Source: Sthenelais limicola
Lineage: Eukaryota; Annelida; Polychaeta; Phyllodocida; Sigalionidae
Assembly (NCBI GenBank): GCA_942159475.1
Contig: OW804096.1
Location: 139,251,972 to 139,315,971 of the forward strand
Length of the DNA stretch: 64,000 bases
Direction: 5' to 3'
Below are positions 1-14,900 of the stretch, one piece after another (position 1 is the stretch's first letter; every line of letters begins with the position of its first letter). The translations under genes and the position numbers were made by a program. The notes under the pieces are model-generated. The model was not told where the DNA came from. It did no database searches and saw only the letters and a list, made by a program, of their open reading frames with translations.

Positions 1-1040
1 TATCTCTGAAGATCATTTTCCTTTTCTCATGAGAAGAGAGATGTTACATTATGATGTTTATAGTTCCCGAACGCACCGCCGGAGGCGCGCGGGCAGACAA
101 CGTCAGGCAGAGGCACGAGGCAGAGCTGAATAAATAAAAGTTCTAGATAGTTCAAGCACCAACTCTTATGACTTCTCTAACTCACACTTCAACAAGCTTT
201 CTAACAAAACAACATGCATAGAATTTCACAGGATAAACAGATTTTACTGAAACCGCATCTTGACCTCGTATCTTCTCATTACTTCATTACATCATTCAGA
301 TCGAAGCTCTACCTTTTCATATACTTAATATTATCGATCACTTCAAATAGAATATTTCAACAAAAAATTCTTCTTTAGCCTAAATCAAGGGTAGGCCTAG
401 ATCTAGAGTTTATCTGGAGGCTGTGCAAGGGAAAATAAATTAAGGGATAAAATAAACAAGGACCTTTTGAGGACTTTCACGACCGGGGGTGCTGTTTTCC
501 AAGGGCCTGAGAAACAAAAAGACTCCTAGGCCCCTACAGTAATGATTTTGATATAGCCTATTCAGGGCCTGGCCTACTAAAAGTCTTCCCAGCCAGTTTT
601 GGAATAGACAACTAGATACAACTGGCGTCAAATTTTCAAGTCTTTCCGAAGCCTTTGTGCAAATTCAAATAGTTCCTAGCCCTATTTTCAAAGCCTTGAA
701 AATTAGAATAAAATTGAAAGGACTTTCAAGGATTATGAGGCCCTAGGCCTACTAACCTAGCATAGATATGATAACATAAGTCGTCATCTTTCCCATCATG
801 CACTTGGAGACATGTAGGCCTATTGTAGGCCCTGTGTCGGCCTACAACTCTGAATAGACCTATTGTGGTACATTAAGAAAATATTGCCGGATATCTGCAA
901 GCATAACGTCATTATTTTGTTGTGCCTCTGCCCAGGGCAACGGGGCGGATACTTTGTTTAGGCCTAGGCCAGCATCCCGGGCCAGCATCCAAAGAGAACC
1001 ATCTTTTCCCGCGCACCTGCTTCCACTGTCCCCATGAGTA
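1..1040. other. Upstream region, no gene recognised
   Basis: I see no spliced coding frame and no strong repeat here. The stretch is AT-rich and carries scattered copies of AGGCCTA-like short words. It becomes more GC-rich from about 940, which would fit the promoter of the gene whose coding start is at 1156. Confidence 0.4.
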
Positions 1041-1078
1041 TGACGTCATGAATTCTGCTGTCGCGGCATATGACGTCA
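1041..1078 (+). promoter_or_regulatory. Paired CRE/ATF palindromes
   Basis: Two perfect TGACGTCA palindromes lie at 1041-1048 and 1071-1078, exactly 30 bp apart and each preceded by A or TA. They sit 78-115 bp upstream of the start codon at 1156. CREB/ATF bZIP factors bind this octamer in animals. The pairing and the position suggest a core promoter; use by the downstream gene is inferred. Confidence 0.6.
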
Positions 1079-1155
1079 CGTTTGTAAGGAGCACCCTTCA
1101 ATGGCGGATACCTCACCCTCACTCTGCGACCTGACAAAATTAACTGTAGCCTAAA

Positions 1156-1605
1156 ATGTCTGGAGAGGACGCAAACGAAGAATTTCAAGGCCCAAAGGTA
1201 GCCCCGAAGAGGCCACCTACGTATGTACTTACTCCGGCAAGACCAGTAAGTTTGATTCAAATTGAAATTGAAAAATATCGAAAGATAATAAAAGATAAAA
1301 CTGAACAAAATGCGATGAATATGTGTAGTGTTTCTGGTAGGTTTGGTAACTATAAAGCATATGTGAATGCCAAACTTGATTAATTTAGTAGCCTATGATT
1401 TTACATCGGCCCATAAATAATTAAATAATATTTATAATAGCTATACCGTATATAGCTTGATAGTTTTTCTTCTTTTATTTTTAGAATGGAGTGCTTGCAG
1501 TACATCTCAAAGAATTGCGGGTCTTCAATGGAGAGTTTTTAAAACGTGTGTATAATCATTTACTCCAGAATTCCATTCTCTGTCTGTCTGTATCTCCCCC
1601 TCCCC

Positions 1606-1638
<33 letters not shown>

Positions 1639-2959
1639 CCCTCTCTCTCCCACACTATCTCTCACTCTATCTCCCTCTCTCTCTCCAGCTCTCTCTATAT
1701 TTTTTCCTTTTTCTCCTCACGTTCTCTCCCTCTTTATCTCTCTCTCTCTCTCTCCTGCTGTCTCTCCCTCTTTCTCTCTCTCCCCTTACTCTTTCTCTCT
1801 CTCCTCCCTTTCCTCCCTCTCTATGCTTTGTGAATGCATATTCTTTCTGAGTTTCTCTGCCTGTCTGTCTTTCTCCTGCCTTTTACTAGTCTTACCTCCC
1901 TTTCACTCTGACACCACGATCCAAAATAATTAACATGTACTTCAACCTATTTCAGTGTTCGACCATTACATAGTGAGCATGTACGTCAGGATTATTCTGG
2001 GTAATTGTGTTAAATGTTCCTGCGTGCACACGTGCAAGTCTATACCAAGCACAATCTACCTCGATGACTTGAAGCACTTCCGCGTCCAGGTATAGCATTC
2101 CTAGTCAACATAATCACGAAATTCTTACGGTTACACAAACTTTCATGGTTATATTAATTATTACCAAGGCTACGTTTTATCATATCAGCCCTTTTTCAAA
2201 GATTTCTATTTTCCATTGATAAAATCTTGCAGTGTTTTTACGAACTTTTAACTATAACAGGACCCTTGTCTAGACTTCAGATGCTATATCTTTTACAGTC
2301 AAACACAAATAAATGAATATCTATTAGAAAAATGAGCTCGCTAGTACTCTCGCTGAAGACAGAAATTAAATGTTTCAGCTATCAATGAAAGGTGTTTCCT
2401 TATTGTATTCTTTTAAAAAGAACTAACACCAAGTACCATAAAGGCAGACAAAATATATCTATAAATCTTATTCTGGAATATTTCTTTTTGAGATTAATTG
2501 AATGTCATGCTTTTGTGGACACAAATAGTGTTTCAATACTGTTTTAAATCGCAAATTAATTCATTTAGAGCTGGTTTAATAGAAATACCTGCCACAGTAC
2601 GTTTGAATTAGAATGTGTACTTGTGGATGCAATAAAAGTTGTTAATAAAGGGTGGTCTCCACTGGCTGCGGTAAGCTCTGCGGTAAGCCTTGCGATGGTG
2701 AGTGAGTGAGATTGTTTGCTTTACGCCCTTATCAACACCTTTAATATGGTTATATCAAGGGCGGTAGAGCTGAGAGGGAGTTCATAGGACCTCGCCACTT
2801 CTCACCATCACAGCACCATCGCAGGACTTACCGCAGAGCTTACCACAGCCAGTGGAGACCACCCATTAAGAATATGTTTATCTATCTATCCAACTCACGT
2901 TGATCTCTCCATCCATTTATTTATCTATCCATCCATCCATCCATCCATCCATCCATCTA

Positions 2960-2997
<38 letters not shown>

Positions 2998-5900
2998 ATA
3001 TAACTACATGTATTTATTATTTTCATCGTGTCCTTTTAAAATGTTTGATTATTTTTAGATTGACCCTATCCGCTCCCACAGTGAGAGTACTACACGTATT
3101 TATTATTTTTCATCGTGTACTTTTCTTTTTAAATGTTTGATTATGTTTAGATTGACCCTGTCCGCTCTCACAATGAGAGTACTATGCGGTTGGAGTTGGT
3201 GGGGTTTGACCGTCCCGATGTCCATCGCATTATTTCTCGGAAAGTCTTGTCCATACATGACCTGGTCAAGGTAAATATTAAAATAATAAACCCGACCATC
3301 TCCCATTAAATCATCTCGTTTCAAAGGGAAGATGTCATTCATTTGATAGCGTCAGTACATTCCCAAATATCACTGTAATTTCGCAACGCATATTCATTTG
3401 AGTTTGACTGTCTAACAACTAGAATATGGGTCAGATCTTGGGAAAATGTACAATTGGCCCTCACTATTCCTCTGAAATAACCTAAATTTAAGACAGAAAT
3501 GAGGTTCAAAATACAGTTCAAAATAACCGGACTGATTTTTTAAAACAAGGCAATAGTGAATATACTCAGATATGTCTAGTATTTACCACATTTCAGCCTA
3601 TTTCAGTCGAATTTCTTAAATGTGTAGAGCTCCCAAGTGAACATTTTCTGAAAATCTGACCCCTATATGACAGTGTGCTAAACCAATTATTTCTATTTAC
3701 GTCATATCTATTTTAGAAATATGATAAAAAGAAGTATATTTTCCAATGAAGCTAATTTGATCTATAATCGCATAACTGATATTTTTTTAATTCTTTCTCT
3801 CTTCCGACCTCATTAAGTGTAAAATTGTTTCATTCACAATTGCAATAAGAGGCATATATCTATTTTACAATTTAAAAGTCATTTATTAATTTACTATAGC
3901 TTAAATCCAAGGAGAGAGCAAACTGATTCCAGTGTCCTTCTGAATCAGAGACATTGGATAATATAATTGCTTACAACTCACAAAAATAAATCTAGGAAAT
4001 TATAGATCAGTTTTAAATTGTGAGATTTCTATTTTCAGAGTCTGTATGTGGTAGACACCTGTAGGTTCTTGCGCACGGAGCGGGTAAGCGTGGTCTTGCA
4101 ACTATTTGAAATATCAATCGCTCTAAATATCAATTTTAATTTATTTAATTAAATTAAACAAAATCCGGATGAAATCAGTTAATAATACTGATAATACTAT
4201 AAAATATCCAGATATAAATATATCACTTATCACTTAATGCTGCTATGTACCATTATTCATTTGCTTCATGGGCTCACTCGGACATCTACATAATAGAAGT
4301 GGAGGTCCAATTCTGTCATTTTCTCAGAATAAAAATTCAATATAATAAACATATATTCTAAATATTTTATTTCAGGGAGTCGCTGATTTGGAAGCTGAAT
4401 TCTGCTTTGCTTATGGAAGTTTTGGTTATGGCTATTCTCACCAGGTGTGTGCTGCTAAAATGTCATTATGAAGTTATTTTTTTAAAAAGTTAGTTTAAAA
4501 AAAAGTTTTTTTATTTTTACAGGGTTCGTATGGGGACCCGAATTCCTTAAATTTGATTCCAAATTTACTGCAATGCATGATTAATTTGGTTCTTTCAAAC
4601 ACCTTTTTTTTAGAATAAAAAATCAACCTTCCACGCGATGTGCTTTCTATCTTTGATAAGAAAAGATAAGATAAACGTTAATATTGTAGTCTTTGCCATA
4701 GATATATTCCATATAGAATCAACTATCCTCCATGGAGGATCATTGATAGAATGTATAACAATGTAACAGTAATACAGTAAAAGGAAATAGTGGGATTGTA
4801 ACAGACAGATATTAGTGACATATGTGATGTGGTTCAGGAAAATGAGTCACTAGTCGCAAAATCAATATTTTTCCAAGTGTTTTTTTCACAAGATCACATT
4901 ATTGGAATGTTCTGATTTTTGGAGAGTTTGTCGCTTATAGTTATGTCAATCGATGTATCAAATTTCAGGACAATCTATGTCATATATCCTTTCGTTTTAA
5001 AGGTCCTCATATGGACTACATTTAGTTACTTTACTGTTTAGTGACCTCCAGAAATATTGGAAACTGTTTTTTCAAAAACGAAAATATCAAACCTAAAAAT
5101 CTAGAACAACTCATTATTTTATTATACTGTTTACTATCATTGCAATCGGCTTGAACTCATCTTTTCAAATATAATAGTATCTCGAAATCTATTTTTTGCG
5201 ACTTATGACTCATTTTCCTGAAACACGTCACATATGACAGGGTGAGGAATGCCTGTGGAACAGGAATATATATCAGTACACTATTCAACAATATAGTACA
5301 TCATATAAGAGTCGTTTTAGAAATGCAATGACTGCGTAACCATAGCTGGAATTATTGTCTGTTAATAGAATCAGAAAATGATAAACTAGTACCACACGAG
5401 TATTGGTATTTATATCATTATTTTTAGATATATTTTTAGATGTTTGTCTTGATACAATTTAATCATGATGTGAGATGCATAATCGACAATGGCGATTATT
5501 TTCATGCGTTGCCACGAAAAGTAAATGAACATTAGACATAATACCATACAATAAGTACTGCTTATACATGTATTGAAACTCTTGTCCATGTATTGAGTCC
5601 TTTCCATCTGAAACACACCAAAAATAGACTTTGTTAATCATATACATATAACTAGCCGCTATTTTAGTCCAATACAGAAACACAGTTCCAGTGTCTTATA
5701 CGATATCTGGGTCAAGTCTTCAGAAAATGTACAATTCGCCTTCACCAATCCTCTCAAATAACCCAAATTCTAAGCACATGTAACAAATAAGGTTCAAAAT
5801 ACAGTTCAACATAACCAGACAGATTTATTGAATGAATACAATACAGAATAAACTCAGATATACTCAGTATGTATCATTTTTCACTCTAATTTAGCAGAAT

Positions 5901-8900
5901 TTGATAGATGTATAGAACTGTAGATTGTGCATTATCTGAAAGTCTGACACATCTACTCTTGGCATCAGTGCTGATTTTTCTCATAAACTTGTACACTATT
6001 ATGAGTCTTCACTATTAATAAAAATCGATCCAAGTCTAGTATGAAATGACACAAGATGAAGAATATTTATGACAATATGTTGGGAGGGGTGCTGCCAACC
6101 GATTGAGTTTCAAGTAGATGAGTTATGTTACTTGGTTGAAATGAGAGGGCTGTTGGGTTGAAAATTGCATTTTTTATTTGGACCTTAACTGGTTAATTTA
6201 TGACAATATTTATGACTGGTATAGAGACCTACTTGTTGACCTCAACTGGATAATCGGAGATTTCTAACTCTCAACTTCTCTTCACTGTAGATAGAGAACC
6301 CGCTCTCGTCCCCCATCGACCAGATAGCGCACTCCATGTTCTGCCGCCTCCCGCCCCCACCTGGTAGAGACCTTGACAAGTAATTGACCCTCTCTTAGTT
6401 GATAAACTCTGGCTTTAAAACCACTTTTTTCCTTTTAACTTTGTTGTATATTTGGTCCCAACGCACTGAATAAACTTTGCCTGAGTGTGTGCATATATTC
6501 GCCGTTTCGATAATCAATTCTTGTTCCTCGATCTCTCGTTCAAATATCTTGCTGAATATATTTTATTACTTTCGTTATGTTCTAGTTCTTATCATCTTAT
6601 CAACTAAAATTACCATTGACAGTTTTGTTGCATGGCTTTGAATGATTTACTATAGGTCATTTGTATATTTGTGAAACTAAGTTAATTGCCGTTTGGAGTT
6701 AATGGCTGATATACAACTTAAAATATGACATACCTATGGTCATGGACTCGTCAATATACAAATTCAGTTATTCTAATGTTATGGTGTGTTAGCAAGAGGA
6801 AGATCTACTAATATATGTCAATAACAGTTGTACGTATAGCCATGTTTTCCTTCGGGAAATAAAAGATTTCAAGCAATCAATGATCGAATTATAATCATAA
6901 CTTTTAGCTATCTTATCATTGATCTACTTATATAGTTTGGCTTTATTGGTATAGAGACAATGTTGTGTTATTATGTTAATGTTGCGATTCTTGCCTATGC
7001 ATCTTTCCAATAAGTTGTATATGGGTCAGATTTTCAGAAAATGTACAATTGGCAGCTCTACACATTGAGAACATTCTGCAAAATTAGGCTGCAATTTGGT
7101 CAATACTAGGTAAATTCGAGTATATTTTGTATTGCATTGATTCTAGCACAATATCAGGGTTAGGTTAGGATGAACTATATTTTGAACTTTATTTTCGTCT
7201 AAAATTTGGGTTATTTGAGAAGATTGACGAAGTTGAATTGTACATCTTCTGAAAATCTGACCCATATGCCAGTGTTGCACTTTCTGTGTATCCATCTCCG
7301 GATCTCTTCCAGGCTTAAACATTATCCATATCTAAAAATAATATAATCGTGATCGTACAGGTTACTTCTCCGAGTAAATATTATGAATATCTTTAGCAAA
7401 GGCAGTGGGAGAAAGAACATACTATTCTCCGTGTCAAAGGCCTAGGGTGCATCATATTCTATGTTTTAAAACACTCCTCCGGGAAGAACAATATATAGAG
7501 AAAATACTTTGTAAATCCAGTTTATTCCTTTAAATCTTTATGCGGTAAGGCTGGGGTCCTTGCTTTCCCAAACTAAATATTGAAACGAGTCAATGCAAAT
7601 GGTTAATGTAATGAAAACTTGAACAGATCCATCGAAGTCTTTGTAATATAAATCCGGAATCTATACATAAATATAATGAGTACATATGAGTATAACCTTC
7701 ATCATATTGGTGTACTTGATGGAAGTGGACGAGTAACAATATATTTCTTATTAGTGAGAGGTAAGAGACAGAGGCTGAGAAAGTAGGTTCAGTTAATGGT
7801 TCATGCAAATTCATAAATTAGATGTTTTAATGTCAATGTTCTCATGGTTTGTTCTTGCTCTGTAGCTTTGATGTGATGGCGTGCCGTCCCGTCGGTCATC
7901 CACCTTTCATCAACTTCACTGAGAAAGCGCACCTCGTCGACATGGGAATGGAATTTGGTTAGAGTTGTCTCTCTCCACATAATAAGCCTTATAAGGGTCA
8001 GATTTTCAGAAAATGTAGAATTTAATTTCGCCAATCTTCTCAAATAACCCAAATTTCAGACGAAAATAAAGTTCAAAATACAGTTTAACCTAACCAAACA
8101 GATTGCTAGAATCAATGCAATGCCGAATATACTCGAATTTACCTAGTATTGACCAAATTCCAGCCTAATTTAGCCAAATTTACTAAATGTGTACAGCTGC
8201 CAATTGTACATTCTCTAAAAATCTGACCCATAAAGCACTTGTCAATTGCATCCCCCCCCCCCACAACCCACCCCACCACCGGGGTAAGGGGGAATGGTAG
8301 GGGAATGTCCGTCAGGGTTTATATTTTTTGTTATAATTTTTATTTGCAATAATAATGTAAAAAAATGTGCCTCAGGGGGTCGGGGAATTACTTGCCCTGC
8401 TATGCGAGGGTCGGGGATTTCATCATATTTCCCAAAATGCCTATGCTGGATATGCCCCCATATCCCGGCTTGGGGGGGGGGGGGGGCGGGGGGGGGGGTT
8501 GACAAATGCATAAACACTTCAGCTTTCTGTAAAGCTGCATTACCAGCCAAATCGACCAAATATCGATCAATAAACCTTCTCTTTAATAGTAAGATTTAAA
8601 TAATACTGGCAGAGTAACCCAGCTCTTCATGCAGCCATAATATCCGTAAATATTCACAAATTAGAAATTTATCAAATAGAGCTAAATAGAATGGACCCCC
8701 ACCCCCACTAAAAGTGGGGAAAACAATAGAGGTTTTACGGTAGATAATATATCAACATAGTTGTACTGCTAATCGTCATAATTTGTGTTGTCAGGGTCTG
8801 ATACTGAGTTGAAAAGGTCGAAAATGACAAAGGAGCCAAAAATACTCGTATCAAAGATGAGAAAAAGGTACATTGCCGGTTCCTAATAAATAATAATAAA

Positions 8901-11900
8901 TAAATAATAATAAAAATAATGATAAAAATATCATTACGTGATTTTATGATCGAGACTATCAGTAAACGACTATACATAATTATAACAAGTTTGATGATCT
9001 TTTCTTTAAATAATGTTGTCTCAAAACCGATTTGTGACTTAAGATTAATTTTTCTGTGACATGACAAATGGATTGTGATTGCAGATTGCGCTCACTGCAC
9101 ACAGATTATGAGAAGGAGACGTCACGTAAAGGCCGGCTCTTGTACCTGCGGCACCTCATGTGGAACGACCATCTGGCCGGAGGAGGCGACACGGAGGTGC
9201 GGTACAATATTAGGGTCAGATTTTCAGAAAATGTACAATTAGCAGCTCTACACGTTTGGGAAATTCTGCTAAATTAGACTGAAAATTGGTCAATACTAGG
9301 TGTATCTGAGTATATTTGGTATCGCATTGATTTAAAGTATCAGTTTCGTTATGTTAAACTGCATTTTAAAGCTCATTTTTGTCTGATATTTGTGTTATTT
9401 ATGAAGATTAGTGAAGGTGAATTGTACATTTTCTGAAAATCTGACCCATTAGCTTTTCATATTAGACTGTAAAATTATCAATGTTTCCAATAGTTTATCT
9501 TAGCTAAAATGGCGTCGGTAACCCGAATTTCTAGTGACACTTCAGTCAAGTAAATTAACTAATTAAGGGAAGGCTGCAGTACCGTGGGAAAGAACTGACC
9601 AACAATACAACCCACCTTGGTAATTACCTGTACCTGCAATTATCTGAGTAATTAAATGTAGACCAGGGGATAAGGTTTTATAACCACACTGTAACAGACG
9701 GAGTAATTGGGGGGGAGTCATTCTTCTAACTACAGCATAACAAAAGGGGAGGGACGCAAATAAATAAATAATCAGACCAATTGGGGGACCATAAGCCTAA
9801 GACTTAATACCCTATCCCAATACACACAAGCTGCCCGTACTTGTCAGAGGGGGCTAGTATAAGGGAGGGCCATTAAATATCACCAGAGGGAAAGGGAGTG
9901 GGGAATACAATTATTGATTTTCTTGTATGTTTGTAATTTGTGAAATTATTATTATTATCATATTTGTCCTTTTATTATGTAACTATGACTTCTACTTATG
10001 CGATTCTTAGTGTAGAAATTATTCTGTACCTGTTTATGACATAACCATGCGTTATGATTACATCATACATACTGACCCACCCCTCATGCGGGAGGTACCC
10101 AGGGGGTATAAATGTACAGGAACTTGGCCAGTGAAGGCATTCATTAAACGAACCTAAAACACAACGTTTCTCTGACTTAGAAACCTTTTCAGTGGCGACA
10201 AAACACGAAGTGGACATAGAATTTCCGAAAGGAATTCATGGATTGGAAGGAACAGCACTAGCCTAGCTAGTTATAGCAGAACTTCATCGGTGAGTATAGG
10301 CATTACTTTGGGATGCGGGTCCCGGGTCTGGCAAGCAAGCTTTCTCACCACTAAGGTGACATGTATAGCAGTAACGCTATGATTGAAGTTTAATGTTAGT
10401 GCGATACACTTAACACTGGGACGTCCAACAGGCGTCTAATGTACCAGTTCAATTCACACCTGTAAAACAGAAAATTATACACTTAGCATAATGGCAAATC
10501 CAAATAACGAAAACGTAGTACCACCCCCACAACAACCGGCTGTCCCTTAACAACCTAACGAGAGGTTGGCAGATGTAGCTGAAGTCAAGGAAGTTAGACG
10601 AAGGCTTGAGAGGCATGGGAACACGCTTGGCACGAACGATGGTTCAGACAAGGGTTCCTTGAGGGAATGGTTAGATGGGCTAGAAAGGGCTAGACGTTAT
10701 TGTAATGCTAACGATATTCTGATTATTGAACTGGTAGGATGTTTAGCGCAGGGTGCCTTAGCCAGGTGTATCGCACATTATCTTGAAAATATCGAAGAAC
10801 CACAGCGTACATGGGTTAACGTTAGAGCAGAGATCATTAGACTTTTTATGAATGAGGAAGAAGAACAACAACTCCGGGCGGGCTTATCAGAAATTGTACA
10901 AAAGAAATACCAAGATGCAAAAACATATGGAAGACAATTTTTATTAGCAGCACAACGTGCTTATGGCGAAGCACGCCTGAATAACGAAATTGTACAGGAA
11001 AATGTAGTACGCACATTTATCACTGGTCTGAGGGATGAACAAGTCCGTAGGGATGTGTTTGCAGACAGACCACCTAACTTAATAGACGCTATCAATACAG
11101 CCAGCGCCGCTGCGCATACATCGGCCTTAGCAGCAATTCCCTCACGGGGAATGAGACGCGAAGAGCCGATGGAAATTGGTGCACTACCACCACCTAGAGT
11201 TAATGAAGGTAATGGTAAATTAGAGAAAATGATAGCTGACCTTTGTAAAGAAGTAGCACAACTAAAAAATGATAAATCAAACATTAACAGTGCTTGCCAA
11301 CCCAGACCTAGCCCCGCAACTTGTCTCTGCTCCCCACCTTACACGCCGCACATGTATATGCCCTATTATCAACCACCGAACATGCTGCCTATGGCTGCAA
11401 ACCAGACGAATGGGGTAAACAGGGGTCAAAATCACAATGAAGTACAGCATAAGGATAATCAAGGGGAGAAACAAGGGAAAGGGGGGACACACCAGAATAA
11501 GCGATTCAGGGGCCCAAACAAATGTTACGAATGTGGTAAGGAGGGCCATTTTGCTAGGGAATGCCCAACTAGGTATGCACAGATTCAAGCTGCAGTAATA
11601 GCAGCCATGAGGAACCCCGATCACTCCGACCAGGGGGAATAAGGTCGCCGGATCGACGCTTATGTATTTTCCTAGATATTGCAGGTCAAAGTAGGAAAAC
11701 CCTAGTCGACTCCGGCGCAAGTAGATCAATGTTTCGCAGCGATATTTGGAAATTATTTTGCAAAACTAAACATAGAGCCCCAATCTGCACTAAGGGAGAA
11801 TATTTACGCTCTCTTAGTGGGCACGAGATCCCTACACTAGGGCAAAGTATAGTAGACTTAGGAGGACGAGCATTTCCAGTTTATGTAGTCGAACAAATGC

Positions 11901-14900
11901 ACCATGACGTCCTTTTGGGTGCAGATGTTCTGGAATTACTCCATAGTATAGTGAACTTTAGAGACAGGACAGTTACCTTAGAAGGGGTTAATTATTCTGC
12001 AGCAGACGGGGGGAAAGAAGATAGAATGATGGCTGAAGCCACCGCAGTCTCTGAATTCTGGCAGCTAGCTTTTCCCCAGGCATTTGGAGAAGGTAACGCC
12101 ACTTTAGCCGCAACTTCTGTAGTCTCTCTAGAAATAGATACAGGGGGGGCCGCCCCAATTAGACAGCAACCTTACCGTGTACCCCTCACAAAACGTTTGC
12201 TTATTGATCAAGAAGTAGATAAGATGTTAGCAGAAGGTATTATTGAGCCTAGCTCCTCACCATGGGCCAGCCCAGTCCATCTAGTACCAAAGAAAACTGG
12301 TGACACTAGATTTTGTGTAGACTTCAGGAAAGTTAATTCCATCACCAAGAAAGACGCACACCCACTACCAAATATCCAGGATATTTTCGATGGACTGGGG
12401 GGGGCCACTGTATTCAGCACCCTAGATTTAAAATCAGGGTATTGGCAGGTAGAAGTAGATGTAAATAGTAGAGAGAAAACCGCCTTTGTCTGCCATAGAG
12501 GTTTGTTTCAATTTAAGCGCATGCCATTTGGACTGTGCAATGCACCAGCTGTATTCCAGCGGATGATGAACCATGTATTTGCTGATTGTATTGGAAAATT
12601 TGTGTTTGTGTTCATTGATGATATTGTAGTTTACTCGGCAAACGAGGAAGAACATGAACAACATCTGAAAATTGTATTCCAGAAGTTACAGGAAAACAAT
12701 TTGACTGTGAAAGCCAGCAAATGCGACTTTCAGAGAGAAGAAGTCAAGCTGCTAGGCTATGTGGTATCAGGGAAAGGGATTAGCTCCGACCCCGATAAAA
12801 CCAATGCAATCAAAAACATGGCACCTCCAGATTCAGTTAAAGCAGTCAGATCCTTCTTAGGTATGACTGGCTACTACCGTCAGTGCATACCCGACTATGC
12901 AAGAATCTCATACCCATTAGTACAGCTCACAAAAAAATACGCAAAGTTCCAATGGGGGGAGGCCGAGCACAGAGCGTGGTTTGAACTTAAAGAGGCCCTA
13001 GTCTCTGATCGCATCATGGCTTATCCCAAACTAACAGAACCCTACCAATTACATACGGATGCTAGCGATTTTTCTTGTGGCGCGATTCTCTGTCAGAAAG
13101 ATGCAGATGGGATAGAAAGACCTATACAATATGTCAGTAAACAGTTATCTGGAGCAGCGTTACGATGGTCCACAATTGAGAAGGAAGCTTTTGCTATTAT
13201 ACACGCTCTCAAAAAGCTACGGCCTTACTTATATGGCGCAGACTTTACAATCTACTCGGACCATAGACCCCTGAAAAGTTTGTTTCTATCGGAAATAAAA
13301 AATACACGCATCCAAAGATGGGCCGTATTACTAGCAGAATACGGCGCTCCCATAGAATACAGAAAAGGGGTGAATAACGTCAGGGCTGATATGCTATCGA
13401 GATTGAAACCCACCCTAGTTAAACAAGAAGACGAGGAAAGTTCTTTCGGGGGGGAAATGGGAGCAATAGAAGAGATAGAAGAAATTCCCTGGGATTTTGA
13501 TCAGTTAGAACGGGAACAGATCCAAGTTGAACAACAAGAAATGCCAGAATATGCACTGGGCCAGGAAGAAGAGGACGGGTACATTGTACATGAGGGTCTT
13601 CTTTATACGCTAATTCCCCCACCAGGAAAGCCTGAGTACCCCAGACTAGTACTACCTAAATCAGCTAGGGGAAGGGTAATTAGACGGGCCCATACAGAGG
13701 TAGGACACCAAGGGATGCAGAAAACTATTGATAGGCTTAAGGAAGCCTACAAATGGCCAAACATGCGACGAGATGTTTTTTTGGTGATATCAAGGTGTGC
13801 TCGTTGTGCCGTCAATAGAGACAATAAGGACAGAGCCCCACCCACCGCTATGCCAATTGCACAATATCCAGGCCAAATATTGGGGATGGATATGTGTGGC
13901 CCCTTCCCAACCTCATCCTATGGCCATAAGTTCATCCTCACTGTCATAGATCATTGCACTGGGTGGGTAGAAGTTAAACCTTTAGCAAACAAAACGGCTC
14001 AAGTGGTACTCAATTTCCTCTCAAATGAATACATGCCAAGATACGGCACCCCAGAAATAATCATCACAGACCAGGGTAAGGAATTCAAGAATAGAGTAGT
14101 AGAGGGTTATCTTAGAGGGTTGGGAGTCGATGTACGCCACGCATCGCCCTTTAGGCCCCAATCCAACGGAAAATGTGAACGTTTCCACAGATCGTTTAAA
14201 GCTATTTTGAGGAAATTTGTGAACGCCAGACCACAGGAATGGGAAGATTTCTTAGGTCCCACCCTGTGGGCACACAGAATATCAACCTCGGCCGTTTCTG
14301 GGTACTCCCCGTATTTCCTCACTTATGGGAGAAAACCAAAAAACCCTCTCAGTAAATTATTCCCCCTACCAGAAGAAGCTAGTGAAGATGTATTAGGCAC
14401 TAGGTTAACCAGGCTCGCAGAAGCATTTAGGGAAGCTGCCGAAAATACTGACCAGAGCAGACAAGCAAATTATAAACGCTTGAGAGAACAAGCCAATGCG
14501 GGAGAATTACATGTGGGGGACTCAGTCGTTATTCACCATCATAATGCTGCCCCCCTCGACCCTAACTGGGACCATGGGTACACAATAGCTAGAATAAGGG
14601 GGAAGGTAATCACAGTAGTAGGGCAAAACCAGGAAATTAAGAATATCAATAGGGAAAGAGTAAAACTAGTATCACCAGATCTAGAATGGGACACCCTTAG
14701 AAATCGACACACCCGCCCAAAACAAAGTAAATTGGAGAAATTACGGCGTGGGGAGATTGAACAAGGGGTAATGCCTATATTTCCAGATACAGTTCCTACA
14801 CCTGCAGGCCGCACCGAAGACACACCCCCAGCTGTTCCAGAACCAATAGCGGACGAGCTGTCGGAAGCAGGCAGTCACAACGACCCCAGGCCAGATCAAG

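Noticed and set aside
1491..1850. 119- and 95-codon Ser/Leu-rich frames
   Set aside because: They come from the CT-rich repeat in intron 1 and show no protein-like composition.
6291..6385. Exon 5 ending at CACCTG|GTAGAG
   Set aside because: It would put exon 6 into a frame that stops after three codons; the donor GACAA|GTAATT keeps the frame open.
8242..8599. About 100-codon frames on both strands
   Set aside because: They are caused by C-runs and G-runs; the overlapping frames on both strands have low-complexity products.
9068..9104. Exon 7 starting at the GCAG acceptor at 9083-9084
   Set aside because: That start does not keep frame with exon 6, whose only donor leaves phase 1; the acceptor at 9103-9104 does.
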